This document shows positions 27,709 to 37,144 of a stretch of DNA of 41,267 nucleotides, piece by piece. Source of the stretch: Desulfobacterales bacterium GWB2_56_26. Its GTDB lineage: Bacteria > Desulfobacterota > Desulfobulbia > Desulfobulbales > Desulfocapsaceae. Position 1 is the first letter of the stretch, and every line of letters starts with the position of its first letter. Position numbers and translations under genes: made by a program. The DNA is taken from positions 191-41,457 of the forward strand of contig MGTI01000202.1 of the NCBI GenBank assembly GCA_001799365.1, given 5' to 3'. The notes below the pieces were generated by a model, which was not told where the DNA came from, did no database searches, and saw only the letters and a program-made list of their open reading frames with translations.

Positions 27709-28734
27709 TCACCACTCTCCGCCAGATGCGAGGTATACCGCCGGAAACCATGAGATGACAAAGAGAAAGAGGACGAGCAGGATGAGCGAGAGCCGAATGG
27801 CCCGCAGGCGGTAGGCTTCGACCGGTCTCGCCATGTCCGGCAGGAGGCCCATCGGGGCGACGGCCCCGGCGCTCATGCCGGCAAAGACCGAAGTGAAGAG
27901 CAGAAAATAGATGGGATAGCCGACGCCGTGATACTCCCTCAGGAGAATATCGAAGGGACAGCGATGGGACGGCATGGCATAGATATAGGAAGAGATCACC
28001 GCGGTAATGATCAAAAGAGAAAAGAGGAAAAAGAGCAGCCAGCCCATGGCAAGACAGATATTGCCGGACAGGTAGCGATAGGTGGTCCGGCTGCGCCCTT
28101 GCAGCTGTCCCCAGCCGCCCCAAAAAAGCAGCCCCGAATAGCCGTAGTACAGGGCCATCAGCGGCAATGCCGGCAGCGCGCCGACGAGGTTTCTGCCATC
28201 GCCGCTTACCCCGCCGAAGATCACTCCGCAGCAGGAGGTGATGATGTCGGGCTGCAGGCGACCGAGATAGGCCAGCAACAGCAGGGTATCGGCCAGCAGG
28301 TACGGGACCAGCAGCAGCAGGTAATAGAATTTCATGCGGGTGAGCGGCGTCTCTTCGGAGCGGAGATCGAGCCGGTGCATGAGGATCCAGAAACCGTACA
28401 GAAAGAGACCGAAGATCTTGACCGCAAGTGCTGGAATGCCGAAGTCGTTGGCCAGAAAAGCCCCGGTGGCACACATTGCACCCACCAGGATCTTTGAAAA
28501 GCTGTCGGCGGCCAGGACCAGCAGCAGCAGCGAAATTATCTGGAGGGCAAGACCATACTCCATCAGCATCGCCGACAGCCAGCTCTCGTTTTCCAGCCTG
28601 ATCTGCCTTGCGGTATCCGCCCCCGCATCCCAGAATCTCACGACCCGCAGCGCCGTGACGGCCGCCCGGGCGCCGAGTAGTATGGTTGCCGCGCTGCAGA
28701 CGAGGAGAGCAATGGACCAGGAGTTGAGCAGCAT
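27709..28734 (-). CDS. Polytopic membrane protein of the NosL/ABC operon
   Basis: Multiple TM helices; near-contiguous with the ABC genes. Confidence 0.7.
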   Translation of the reverse strand: MLLNSWSIALLVCSAATILLGARAAVTALRVVRFWDAGADTARQIRLENESWLSAMLMEYGLALQIISLLLLVLAADSFSKILVGAMCATGAFLANDFGIPALAVKIFGLFLYGFWILMHRLDLRSEETPLTRMKFYYLLLLVPYLLADTLLLLAYLGRLQPDIITSCCGVIFGGVSGDGRNLVGALPALPLMALYYGYSGLLFWGGWGQLQGRSRTTYRYLSGNICLAMGWLLFFLFSLLIITAVISSYIYAMPSHRCPFDILLREYHGVGYPIYFLLFTSVFAGMSAGAVAPMGLLPDMARPVEAYRLRAIRLSLILLVLFLFVISWFPAVYLASGGEW

Positions 28735-28739
28735 TCGAC

Positions 28740-29429
28740 TCAGCCTCCGGCATCCGCATGGCGGATCCTGCCGTCCCGCAGGTCGACGATCCGGTCGACG
28801 CGGGGGTGGCCGGCCACCAGCGGATCGTGGGAGGAGAGGATGAGCGTCCTGCCTTCGCCCTTCAGCCCCGCTAGCAGGTCGACAATCTCCCGGGCGAGCT
28901 GGCCGTCGAGATGGGCGGTCGGTTCGTCAGCGACGACGATCGGCGGATTGTTGATCAGAGCCCTGGCGATGGCCGCCCGCTGCAGTTCGCCGCCGCTCAG
29001 CTGGCGGGCGGGGAAATGCTTGCGATGGCCGATGGCAAGTTTTGAGAGCAGCGCATCGGCCCGCTTCTCCCTCTCCCGCGGGCTCACGCCGAGCGGCAGG
29101 AGCGGCAGGGTGACGTTGTCCAGAACCGTGAGATGGCCGAGCATATTGAAATGCTGAAAGACAAAACCGATCAGCTCCCGGCGATAGCGGGTCAGAAAAT
29201 GGTCGGGCAGCCGGGAGATGCGCTTGCCGCCGATGGTAGCCCGGCCGCTGGTCGGTCCGAAGATGCAGCCGATGATCGAGAGCAGCGTCGTCTTGCCCGA
29301 TCCGCTCGGCCCCCGCAGGCAGACCATCTCGCCTTCGGCCACGGTAAGGTCGATATCGTGCAGGGCTGCCACCTCGTTTGGTTCGCCAAGGTTGTAGATT
29401 TTGTTCACCGACTCAAGCTCAATTATCAT
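28740..29429 (-). CDS. ABC transporter ATP-binding protein
   Basis: RGPSGSGKTT, LSGGELQRAAIARAL, VVADEPTAHLD. Confidence 0.92.
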   Translation of the reverse strand: MIIELESVNKIYNLGEPNEVAALHDIDLTVAEGEMVCLRGPSGSGKTTLLSIIGCIFGPTSGRATIGGKRISRLPDHFLTRYRRELIGFVFQHFNMLGHLTVLDNVTLPLLPLGVSPREREKRADALLSKLAIGHRKHFPARQLSGGELQRAAIARALINNPPIVVADEPTAHLDGQLAREIVDLLAGLKGEGRTLILSSHDPLVAGHPRVDRIVDLRDGRIRHADAGG

Positions 29430-29430
29430 G

Positions 29431-30627
29431 TCAGATCACCGAATCGGCCCGGACCACCGCCGCCCGCCAGGCCGGCACCGCCGTGGCGCAGAGATACGGC
29501 AGGACGGAAATCGAGAAAGTGAGCAGAAGATCGGCAAAGGCGAACTGGGGCGTAAAGGCGCCGGCCGGCCGCAGCACCGACCAGCCGAGCAGGACCTGCC
29601 GCAGGAGGGTCCCATGGAAGACGGCCACATGAATCCAGGCAAGCAGAAATCCGGTCAGGAATGCCAAGAGGGAGATGACCGCCGACTCGCAGAACCTGAG
29701 GAGGATAATATCCTCAGTCTGCCAGCCCAGAACCTTCAGGATGCCGACCTCCCGCACCTCTTCCCGGGATAGCCCGGAAGCCCGGTCCCAGGCAAAGATC
29801 GCAAAGGCCGCAAGCGCGGTCAGAAAACAGATCGCCCCGAGGCCGCTCCGCCAGGAAAAAACCACGTTATAGGTTTTGCGGATCTGGTTTCTGGTGATAA
29901 CCCTGACTCCCGGCAAGATTCCTGCGATCTTGCCGGCGATGGTGTCCAGTTCCTGCGGATTGGCCACCGTAACCAGGAGATCCGTGACAAGACCCGGTTC
30001 GATGGCGAAAAGATCCCGGGCATCCGCGAGCGTCATGAGGATGACATCCGCCGTGAGCAGATCGAGTTTCTCGGCAAAGGTCCCGACCGTCTCAAAGGAA
30101 GCCATGGACAGGTCCGGCCTGAACAATGAAAAATGGCGGCGGTCGCCAAGACCGAGTGTATCGCGGATGTCGCGGCTGACCACCACCTTGCCCCGGTCGT
30201 GGGGCAGCAGCAGGCGGCCTTCGGAGACCCCCGGCCAGCTGGCGTCGTCCCTGGCTCCTTCCGGCGGAGTGAGGCCGATCACCGTATAGTTGGCGCCAGT
30301 TGCCTCATCGAAATAGTAGCCCCAGATCCGCTCGGTAACTTTTTTCACCCCAAGGATCCCGGCCAACTTCTCCTTCGCCCCCTCGGCGATGGCCACCTGG
30401 CGGCCGGCGGACATCTGCTGCACGGTGATATCCGGGGCCGTGACCAGGATTTTTTCGGCAAGAACCGTGAGACTGCCGGTCATCAGCTGAAACGAGGCAA
30501 AGAGAAAAATCACCAGGGTGAAAAGGATGAAGATCGAACAGTTTTTGCCGAAGTTCCGCATGAGCGAACCGAGGGCATAATCGAGAATATTCAGGAAACG
30601 GCCGAAGAAGGCGCTCATGGACGGCAC
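29431..30627 (-). CDS. FtsX-like ABC transporter permease
   Basis: N-terminal TM, periplasmic MacB-like core, three C-terminal TM; REEVREVGILKVLGWQTEDII. Confidence 0.85.
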   Translation of the reverse strand: MPSMSAFFGRFLNILDYALGSLMRNFGKNCSIFILFTLVIFLFASFQLMTGSLTVLAEKILVTAPDITVQQMSAGRQVAIAEGAKEKLAGILGVKKVTERIWGYYFDEATGANYTVIGLTPPEGARDDASWPGVSEGRLLLPHDRGKVVVSRDIRDTLGLGDRRHFSLFRPDLSMASFETVGTFAEKLDLLTADVILMTLADARDLFAIEPGLVTDLLVTVANPQELDTIAGKIAGILPGVRVITRNQIRKTYNVVFSWRSGLGAICFLTALAAFAIFAWDRASGLSREEVREVGILKVLGWQTEDIILLRFCESAVISLLAFLTGFLLAWIHVAVFHGTLLRQVLLGWSVLRPAGAFTPQFAFADLLLTFSISVLPYLCATAVPAWRAAVVRADSVI

Positions 30628-30908
30628 CCGCCCGGTGCCCAGAACAGAGTGGAGGGAAAATGATCGAGTGCCCCGGGATGATCCATCGTTACCACCACCG
30701 GATCGCTGACCGCCGGATGCCTGGTATAACGGGCCTCCGTGGATAGCGCCAGATCTGAAAGACCGAATTTTGCCGCCGCCTCCTGCATGAGACGGATGTC
30801 CGCAGCCTGTTCGCCACTGTTCTGCCCGACTCCCGGCAACCCGAACGACAGACCGTACAACAGCACATAGCCCGACAAAACCAGAATCAAGATGGAGGAA
30901 GGCCGCAT
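30615..30908 (-). CDS. Small membrane-anchored protein in NosL operon
   Basis: N-terminal hydrophobic segment; starts 2 nt after NosL stop and overlaps permease start. Confidence 0.6.
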   Translation of the reverse strand: MRPSSILILVLSGYVLLYGLSFGLPGVGQNSGEQAADIRLMQEAAAKFGLSDLALSTEARYTRHPAVSDPVVVTMDHPGALDHFPSTLFWAPGGCRP

Positions 30909-30909
30909 A

Positions 30910-31431
30910 TCAATTTTTTTTCCCGTGATGCATCATCCCATGGCCATGCCGCAGGGATTCGATCAACTGCGGGGTAATGTCCGGGAAAGGCAGGATCTCC
31001 CGTCCCTTGTGATCCTTCAGAAAAGTCTCGGCGGGGGATTCCTCGGCAAACGGGATCAACTCATGGCCCATGGGTCCGTACACATCGCTGCCGATCACAT
31101 AGCTCGCCCGGCGGCCGTCGATCCACTGCTGACCGTAATAATCCTTGACCCGGACCTCGCCCACCGTTACGCCCGCGGCGGCTCCGTACGACTGGGGAGA
31201 AAAAAAATAGGCCATCATATCCTTCACCCCGTCGAACGTCTCGGTCCGGCCGTCGGACAGGACGAGTTGCGTCACCCATTGGGGGTATTTCGCCACGAAC
31301 ATGCCGCAAACCGGGCACCGGGCGTCTTTAGCGATGCCGGGCTCATCCGCCCGAGCCGCAACCACCTGCCATGTCCCCAGCGCAAAAAGAGTGGAGACCC
31401 AAAAAAGAAATATCAGATTACGCACATTCAT
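30910..31431 (-). CDS. NosL-family copper-binding-like protein
   Basis: CPVCGMFVAKYPQWVTQLVLSDGRTETFDGVKDMMAYFF, His-rich C-terminus HGHGMMHHGKKN. Confidence 0.85.
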   Translation of the reverse strand: MNVRNLIFLFWVSTLFALGTWQVVAARADEPGIAKDARCPVCGMFVAKYPQWVTQLVLSDGRTETFDGVKDMMAYFFSPQSYGAAAGVTVGEVRVKDYYGQQWIDGRRASYVIGSDVYGPMGHELIPFAEESPAETFLKDHKGREILPFPDITPQLIESLRHGHGMMHHGKKN

Positions 31432-31468
31432 TTCTTCCTCCCCAAATTACGTATCCGCGAGCCGGATT

Positions 31469-31969
31469 CTATTGATCCAGATATTTGCCCAGGATTTCCT
31501 GCAACTCGGCCTTCCCCACGCCGCCCAGCAAGGCGGCGAGAATCTTTTGATCGGGGCTGATGAAAAGGGTCTGCGGGTAGGCCCGGATGTCGTACAGATC
31601 GGCAAGTTTTGCCTCCGCGTCCATGACTATCGGAAAATCAATCTGCATGTCTGCGGCAAACTTCTGCAAGTTCTCACGCTTTTCATAAAAGCTCCCGATA
31701 TACATAACCTGCAGCCCCTTGTCGCGGTACTTTTGGTAAAATTCCTTGAAGGCCGGGGTATCGGCCTGGCAGAAACGGCAGTTGGTTTCAAAAAAACGCA
31801 GGATCACCGGGCCTCCCCGCAGGCTGGAAAGGACAATAACACGATCATCGAGACCCTTGGCGGCAAAATCGGGCGCCGGGTCGCCCAGCCGCAAGCCCTT
31901 CGGCGTTTCCTGCGGACTGCACCCGGCAAGGATCAGGCAGAAGAGCATGACCAATAATCTTTCTTCCAT
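31469..31969 (-). CDS. TlpA/ResA-like thioredoxin-fold lipoprotein
   Basis: MEERLLVMLFCLILAGCSP lipobox; GDPAPDFAAKGL..VILRFFETNCRFCQADTPAFKEF. Confidence 0.88.
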   Translation of the reverse strand: MEERLLVMLFCLILAGCSPQETPKGLRLGDPAPDFAAKGLDDRVIVLSSLRGGPVILRFFETNCRFCQADTPAFKEFYQKYRDKGLQVMYIGSFYEKRENLQKFAADMQIDFPIVMDAEAKLADLYDIRAYPQTLFISPDQKILAALLGGVGKAELQEILGKYLDQ

Positions 31970-32204
31970 GAGTTAGGTTCCTTTGGCTCCGACTATTTCG
32001 GCAATTGCATATGTCCTTCGCAATATGTTACACTGTGGTATATTTGTCGGGCTGGGCATATGCCGTAGACGCCCAGCAGTCTTCAGCTTCCATTCCCAGT
32101 ATGTACAATAACCTTTTGACAAACGAGAGCTAAAGCACTTTTTGCCTGACAAGTACTATTTTTACCGAAAAGAGCCACGCTCGCCTCACAGCTCGGGGAA
32201 CATC

Positions 32205-32579
32205 ATGGATAGCGCCGAATTTACCGATATCAGAAAAAAACTGGAGAAAACCCAGAAGGAGATCGCCAGCCTTCTCGGCATTTCCCTCAAAGCGGTCTGC
32301 AGCTATGAGCAGGGCTGGCGAACGATCCCCGCCCACGTGGAGCGGCAACTCATCTTCCTCCTCGCCCGGAGGGGTCATCGCGACAAGGCCAATCCCAACT
32401 GCTGGGATCTGCGCAAGTGCCCGGAAGAAAAGAAGACAAAGTGCCCGGCCTGGGAGTATGATGCCGGGGAATTCTGCTGGTTCATCAACGGCACTATCTG
32501 CGAGAATGCCACCTGCAAGAACTGGGAAAAGAAGATCCTGGTCTGCAAGAATTGCGTGGTGATGAAGAGCATCAAGTAG
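32205..32579 (+). CDS. HTH domain protein with Cys/Trp-rich (two-CW-like) C-terminus
   Basis: LEKTQKEIASLLGISLKAVCSYEQGWRTIP then NCWDLRKCPEEKKTKCPAWEYDAGEFCWFINGTICENATCKNWEKKILVCKNCVVMK. Confidence 0.75.
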   Translation: MDSAEFTDIRKKLEKTQKEIASLLGISLKAVCSYEQGWRTIPAHVERQLIFLLARRGHRDKANPNCWDLRKCPEEKKTKCPAWEYDAGEFCWFINGTICENATCKNWEKKILVCKNCVVMKSIK

Positions 32580-32617
32580 CTCATTCCAACTTGCATTCAA
32601 GATGATAATTGTTTTCC

Positions 32618-32713
32618 GTAGGGTGCGCCGTGCGCACCGTCTTTATTGTCCCATGGGACGGAATTGAATTCTGTCCCCGGCTGACCAAAATTGGTGCGCA
32701 CGGCGCACCCTAC
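32618..32713. repeat. 96-bp nested palindrome (MITE/REP-like)
   Basis: Perfect 21-bp arms GTAGGGTGCGCCGTGCGCACC / GGTGCGCACGGCGCACCCTAC; inner palindrome GGGACGGAATT..AATTCTGTCCC. Confidence 0.85.
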
Positions 32714-32723
32714 CTGAAGGACG

Positions 32724-33713
32724 TCATCTTGAAAGCTCTTTGGAATAGGGCTTGGCCGCCGCCAGTTCCGCCGGCGTATTAACATTCAAAAAAGCGTGAC
32801 GCAAGGGTTCGGGAACGAGCGGGCTATCGATCCGCGGATGGCCGGCCACCTCGCCGATCCGCAGCTGCCCGGCGCAGAACTGTTCTTCAAAGAGTTGGGC
32901 GGCACGGCAGTCATACCAGGCAAAGAGCGGTTCGCAGTGGTCACTGCCCGCCAGTCGCGGCACCCTTCCCCAGCATCCCGCCCGGCGTCCCGCCAGGAGC
33001 CATTGCACCGCCGCAGCCGTAATATCCGGCATATCGCAAGCCACAATCAGCCACGACACCTGCGGTTGAAAGCGGCAGGCCGAAAGGATGCCGGCGAGCG
33101 GACCCACAACCCCGGGAATATCGGCAAGGCGAATGGTATCCGCCACCGGCTCGGGGATCTGACCTTTTCCCGAGACCACTATGCCGGCAACGGAAGGTTG
33201 CAGGAGTTCGATGGTCCTCTCCAGCCATGTCCGCCCATCTTCGCCCGCGATCAGGTGTTTCGGCCGACCCATTCGGGAACTCTTGCCGCCGATCAAGATG
33301 CAAGCCCATACCGGCGTCCGGTTCACAAGTTCATCGAGCCTTGCCACCAGCCGGGGCATGAAGATCTCCACTGTCTCGACCTCTGGCCCGGGCAAGAATA
33401 AATCCCCGGCTGCCTCAGCCCCCGACTCGCCGAGGTAGATCCGTTGGAGCGGCAGATGGCTTGGCCCATCCACGACGACCAGATCGTGATGTCGGGCAGA
33501 AAGGCTGAGGGTGTACGGATTGTGAAAAATTTCGCCCGGCAGCACCGCGAGATCCAGCCCTCTTTTCGTAAACTCGGTCTCCAGGCTCCGCAGGAATTGG
33601 GCTCGAAACCCTGTCGCGCCCCCGACCAAAGAAAAGACGGGGAGACCGGCCCAGTCGATAATAAGGTCTCCCGAGTTCGCATGCCGACCTTTGCTCTTCA
33701 CTTTATCTGCCAT
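32724..33713 (-). CDS. mobA: Molybdenum cofactor guanylyltransferase with N-terminal MobB-like domain
   Basis: MobA-type ACILIGGKSSRMGRPKHLI, VACDMPD; N-terminal LPVFSLVGGATGFRAQFLRSLETEFTKRGL..LVVVDGP resembles a degenerate MobB. Confidence 0.82.
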   Translation of the reverse strand: MADKVKSKGRHANSGDLIIDWAGLPVFSLVGGATGFRAQFLRSLETEFTKRGLDLAVLPGEIFHNPYTLSLSARHHDLVVVDGPSHLPLQRIYLGESGAEAAGDLFLPGPEVETVEIFMPRLVARLDELVNRTPVWACILIGGKSSRMGRPKHLIAGEDGRTWLERTIELLQPSVAGIVVSGKGQIPEPVADTIRLADIPGVVGPLAGILSACRFQPQVSWLIVACDMPDITAAAVQWLLAGRRAGCWGRVPRLAGSDHCEPLFAWYDCRAAQLFEEQFCAGQLRIGEVAGHPRIDSPLVPEPLRHAFLNVNTPAELAAAKPYSKELSR

Positions 33714-33725
33714 CTACACCTGCTC

Positions 33726-34565
33726 TCAGTCGATGGAGATGGGCCGGCTGCAGGCCGGCAGGATTCCGGCGCTTCGCCCTTTTTCGAGGAATGCAGCAAT
33801 CGCGGCCCAGCCCTCCGTCCCCAGGTCTTTTGAGAAATCGTTGACGTAGAGACCGATATGGTTCTTCACCACCGCTTCCTCCATCTCCTGGCTTTTGCTG
33901 CGGATATACGGCAGACACCGGTCCGGATGGCGAAAAGCGTAGTCGACACTGTCCCGGATAGCCCGGTCGATCGCCCGGATCTTTGTTTCGCCGAGGCTCC
34001 GGCGGGCGACAATACAGCCGAGCGGGATCGGCAGGCCAAAACTCTTCTCCCACCACTCGCCAAGATCCTGCAGGCAGACCAGGCCTCGCTCCCGGTACGT
34101 GAAGCGGGATTCGTGGATGATGACTCCTGCGTCCACCTCACCTTTGCAGATGGCATCCATGATCAGGTCGAAGCGCATCTCCACCAGCTCGCAACGCTCG
34201 GGGAGAAACATCTGCAGGAGAAGCGCCGCGGTGGTCAGTCTGCCGGGAATGGCAATCCGCTTGCCGGTAAGCTGGACGGTCTCGCTGTCTGTCCTGGCTA
34301 CCAGCAAGGGGCCGCACCCCCTTCCCAGGGCACTGCCGGCAGAGAGGACACAGTACTCATCGAGAACATGCCCCAGGGCATGGCAGGAGAGTTTGGTAAC
34401 ATCGAGGTTTGCGGCCAGCGCCCACAGATTGAGTTTTTCCACGTCTTCCAGAAGAGGCTCCCGGAAGACCAGGTCGCCCATGGCGATCCTGCCGTGAACG
34501 AGGGCGTAGAAGATGAAGGTGTCGTTGGGACAGGGCGAAAAGCCTAAGGAGAGATCATTGCTCAT
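33726..34565 (-). CDS. mqnD: 1,4-dihydroxy-6-naphthoate synthase (futalosine pathway)
   Basis: LSLGFSPCPNDTFIFYALVHGRI; SRFTYRERGLVCLQDLGEWWEKSFGLPIPLGCI. Confidence 0.93.
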   Translation of the reverse strand: MSNDLSLGFSPCPNDTFIFYALVHGRIAMGDLVFREPLLEDVEKLNLWALAANLDVTKLSCHALGHVLDEYCVLSAGSALGRGCGPLLVARTDSETVQLTGKRIAIPGRLTTAALLLQMFLPERCELVEMRFDLIMDAICKGEVDAGVIIHESRFTYRERGLVCLQDLGEWWEKSFGLPIPLGCIVARRSLGETKIRAIDRAIRDSVDYAFRHPDRCLPYIRSKSQEMEEAVVKNHIGLYVNDFSKDLGTEGWAAIAAFLEKGRSAGILPACSRPISID

Positions 34566-35224
34566 TGGAACAGTCCTTTCGTGATCAAAGCTGCGGCCCG
34601 GCCGGCCTGACGGCAGGCATCAACCAGGCGCCAGCTGGCCGGCTGCCGGTCTTCGACATAGTTGGAGACAGCGCGCAGTTCAAGGCACGGCAGGGAGAAT
34701 TCCCGACAGACCCGGGCCACCGCCGCACCCTCCATATTTTCACAGATCCCCTGCCACCGAGCCCGCAGCATCTCGCCGCGGCACAGGGTACCGGAAACAC
34801 CATTGACCGTGATGAAAACGCCGGTATGGCAGACAAGGCCGTGCGATTCAAGCAGCCGTTGTCCCGCTTCGAGCAGTTCGCCACCCAGAGAACACATGAT
34901 TTCTCCGGTCAGCGACCGATCAAGGGGAACTATCTCATCCGGCAGTGAGATGCCGAAATCGCCCAACACTTCCTGTTCGGCCAGACAGAGGTCGAGCAAA
35001 GCCGGCTGTTTGCTGCCGGCCGGCTGCAGGTAGGCGCCGCCAATCCCAAAATTGACGACCGCCTCAACCGGTTGCTCCAGCAGGCAGAGAAACCTGGTCA
35101 GGCACACCGCGGTCTCCACCGATCCGACGCCGGTCACCAGGGTCAGGCAGGAGGAAGCATCGCCCGCGAACTCTGCCAGGAACGGCTGCATCTCTATTTC
35201 GGTTGCGGCAACGGCCAGGATCAT
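34562..35224 (-). CDS. mqnB: Futalosine hydrolase
   Basis: Nucleoside-phosphorylase fold: LVTGVGSVETAVCLTRFL..VVNFGIGGAY, ENMEGAAVARVCREFSLP; overlaps mqnD by 4 bp. Confidence 0.9.
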   Translation of the reverse strand: MILAVAATEIEMQPFLAEFAGDASSCLTLVTGVGSVETAVCLTRFLCLLEQPVEAVVNFGIGGAYLQPAGSKQPALLDLCLAEQEVLGDFGISLPDEIVPLDRSLTGEIMCSLGGELLEAGQRLLESHGLVCHTGVFITVNGVSGTLCRGEMLRARWQGICENMEGAAVARVCREFSLPCLELRAVSNYVEDRQPASWRLVDACRQAGRAAALITKGLFQ

Positions 35225-35408
35225 GGTATCTACATCAACTTTACAGATTATCGTCGTTTTTTAGTACCCCCCTTGTGGGGGGTGAGGTTATCTTTCCCTT
35301 GCCAACTGCGCCATTCTCCCGCAGCCGGCAAAATACCTTAACGTATTCGGTTTTTTTCTGCATCGCTTACCGCGAGCAGCAGTTCACTTTTCATCGACAA
35401 GAAGTACC

Positions 35409-36503
35409 ATGCCCCACGACCATCTCCTCAGCGCCTATTCCTACCATCTTCCGGCCGAACTCATCGCCCAGCATCCGGCGGACAAGCGGGACGATTCCCG
35501 ACTGATGGTGGTGAACATGGCCGATAACCAATCCAGCCAACCGCACCATCACCGCTTCAGCGACATCGCGGCCTTCATCGGCAAAAAAGATATGCTGGTA
35601 GTGAATAACACCAGGGTTTTCCCGGCAAGACTCCTCGGCAAAAAGGAGAGCGGCGGCAAGGCGGAAGTCTTTTTACTGGAATTCCCCATCATCGACCATG
35701 CCGCGGGGAACACCGCCGTCGCCAGCGCCCTGATCAAGGCCTCGAAGCGGCCGAAACCTGGCACGAAAATCCATATCACCGAAACGTTTTATGGGACGGT
35801 CATGGCAGACCAGGGCGACGGCAAGGTAAAACTGCAACTGCATTTCGACCGGGCGGTGGGCCTTGCGGAGACGCTCAGGTGCTCAGGCCAGGTTCCCCTG
35901 CCGCCGTATATCGAAAGACGGGAAGGTTGCACCGCGGAGGATGTGCAGCGCTATCAGACGGTCTATGCCAGCACGCCCGGAGCCGTGGCCGCCCCGACGG
36001 CGGGCCTGCACTTTACCGATGAGTTACTCAGGACCATAACCGAACGGGGAACCCTATTCGGCCAAGTCACCCTGCACGTTGGCTACGGGACGTTTGCCCC
36101 GGTGAGAGAGGAAGATATCACCCGCCACCGGATCCATCATGAATACCTCAGTATTTCGCAGGATACGGTGGATGCAATTGTCAGAACAAAAGAAAGAGGC
36201 GGAAAAATCTGGGCGGTCGGAACTACTACGGTGCGGGCCCTGGAATTTGCGGCAAAAGAAACGGGGAACCTGCGGGCCATGGACGGCTGGTGCGATCTCT
36301 ATATCTATCCCGGCTTCGCCTTTCAGGTCGTCGATAATCTTATTACCAATTTCCACCTGCCGGATTCATCGCTGATGTTCCTGGTCTCGGCCCTGTGCGG
36401 CCGGGAAACCCTCCTTGACTGCTATAATACGGCAATCAGGGAGGGTTATCGTTTCTTTTCCTACGGGGATGCAATGACCGTGATAACCGGCCGGTCCGAA
36501 TGA
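35409..36503 (+). CDS. queA: S-adenosylmethionine:tRNA ribosyltransferase-isomerase
   Basis: YSYHLPAELIAQHPADKRDDSRLMV, TPGAVAAPTAGLHFT, HVGYGTFAPVREEDI, NFHLPDSSLMFLVSALCG. Confidence 0.96.
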   Translation: MPHDHLLSAYSYHLPAELIAQHPADKRDDSRLMVVNMADNQSSQPHHHRFSDIAAFIGKKDMLVVNNTRVFPARLLGKKESGGKAEVFLLEFPIIDHAAGNTAVASALIKASKRPKPGTKIHITETFYGTVMADQGDGKVKLQLHFDRAVGLAETLRCSGQVPLPPYIERREGCTAEDVQRYQTVYASTPGAVAAPTAGLHFTDELLRTITERGTLFGQVTLHVGYGTFAPVREEDITRHRIHHEYLSISQDTVDAIVRTKERGGKIWAVGTTTVRALEFAAKETGNLRAMDGWCDLYIYPGFAFQVVDNLITNFHLPDSSLMFLVSALCGRETLLDCYNTAIREGYRFFSYGDAMTVITGRSE

Positions 36504-36528
36504 GTGGCGGAAGAAGAGCGGCGATGGA

Positions 36529-36804
36529 TCAAGCTGTTGCTGTCGCTGACGCGGCTGCCGGACAACCGGCACAACTCCCGCCCGATTGACAGGGAGAGGC
36601 CGCCGGTTTCGCGGCTGCACCGGAGGTGCTCGAATAGCCGTCCGCATACCAGCCGCCGCCTTTCAACTGAAAGGAAGACATCGACATCAGCTTTTTAACC
36701 GGAGCCTGGCATTCAGGGCAATTGGTCAATGGCTTATCGGCCATTTTCTGCTGAACTTCAAAAACCCTGTCACACTCTTTGCACTCATACTCATACACTG
36801 GCAT
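36529..36804 (-). CDS. FmdB-type zinc-ribbon protein
   Basis: MPVYEYECKECDRVFEVQQKMADKPLTNCPECQAPVKKLMS. Confidence 0.9.
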   Translation of the reverse strand: MPVYEYECKECDRVFEVQQKMADKPLTNCPECQAPVKKLMSMSSFQLKGGGWYADGYSSTSGAAAKPAASPCQSGGSCAGCPAAASATATA

Positions 36805-37144
36805 TGCTCGTCACCTCTTGCACCACATTATAAATTGTTAAAACTGTTGCTGTTTGAGTTGAAATGATTTTTCTCCGTCCCTGCCAAAAACCGATCTTAC
36901 GGAGGGACAGCTATCTCGTTCAATAATAAGACAAATTTGTAAATACTGATTACCCCGGACTTTCACCCAAGAAGCAACAGCAGAATAATTCTCGCGCTTC
37001 CATCTGTCAATATCGGCAATCGACCGGGATAAAAATTATCATGACATGAACCTGAAGTTGCCGGCTTGTTGAAGGAAGAGTTTTCTGGTAGAGTAGCGCG
37101 ACATTTACACTTATCTTTTACACTCTCTGCTCTCTTAATCACCC

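Noticed and set aside
25810-27753. 647-aa plus-strand ORF antisense to the PEP-binding protein
   Set aside because: High-GC shadow ORF; translation lacks recognisable domains whereas the opposite frame has clear motifs.
35266-35283. ACCCCCC-TTGT-GGGGGGT hairpin as a terminator between mqnB and queA
   Set aside because: Lies between divergent gene starts and no T-tract follows the stem in either direction; function unclear.
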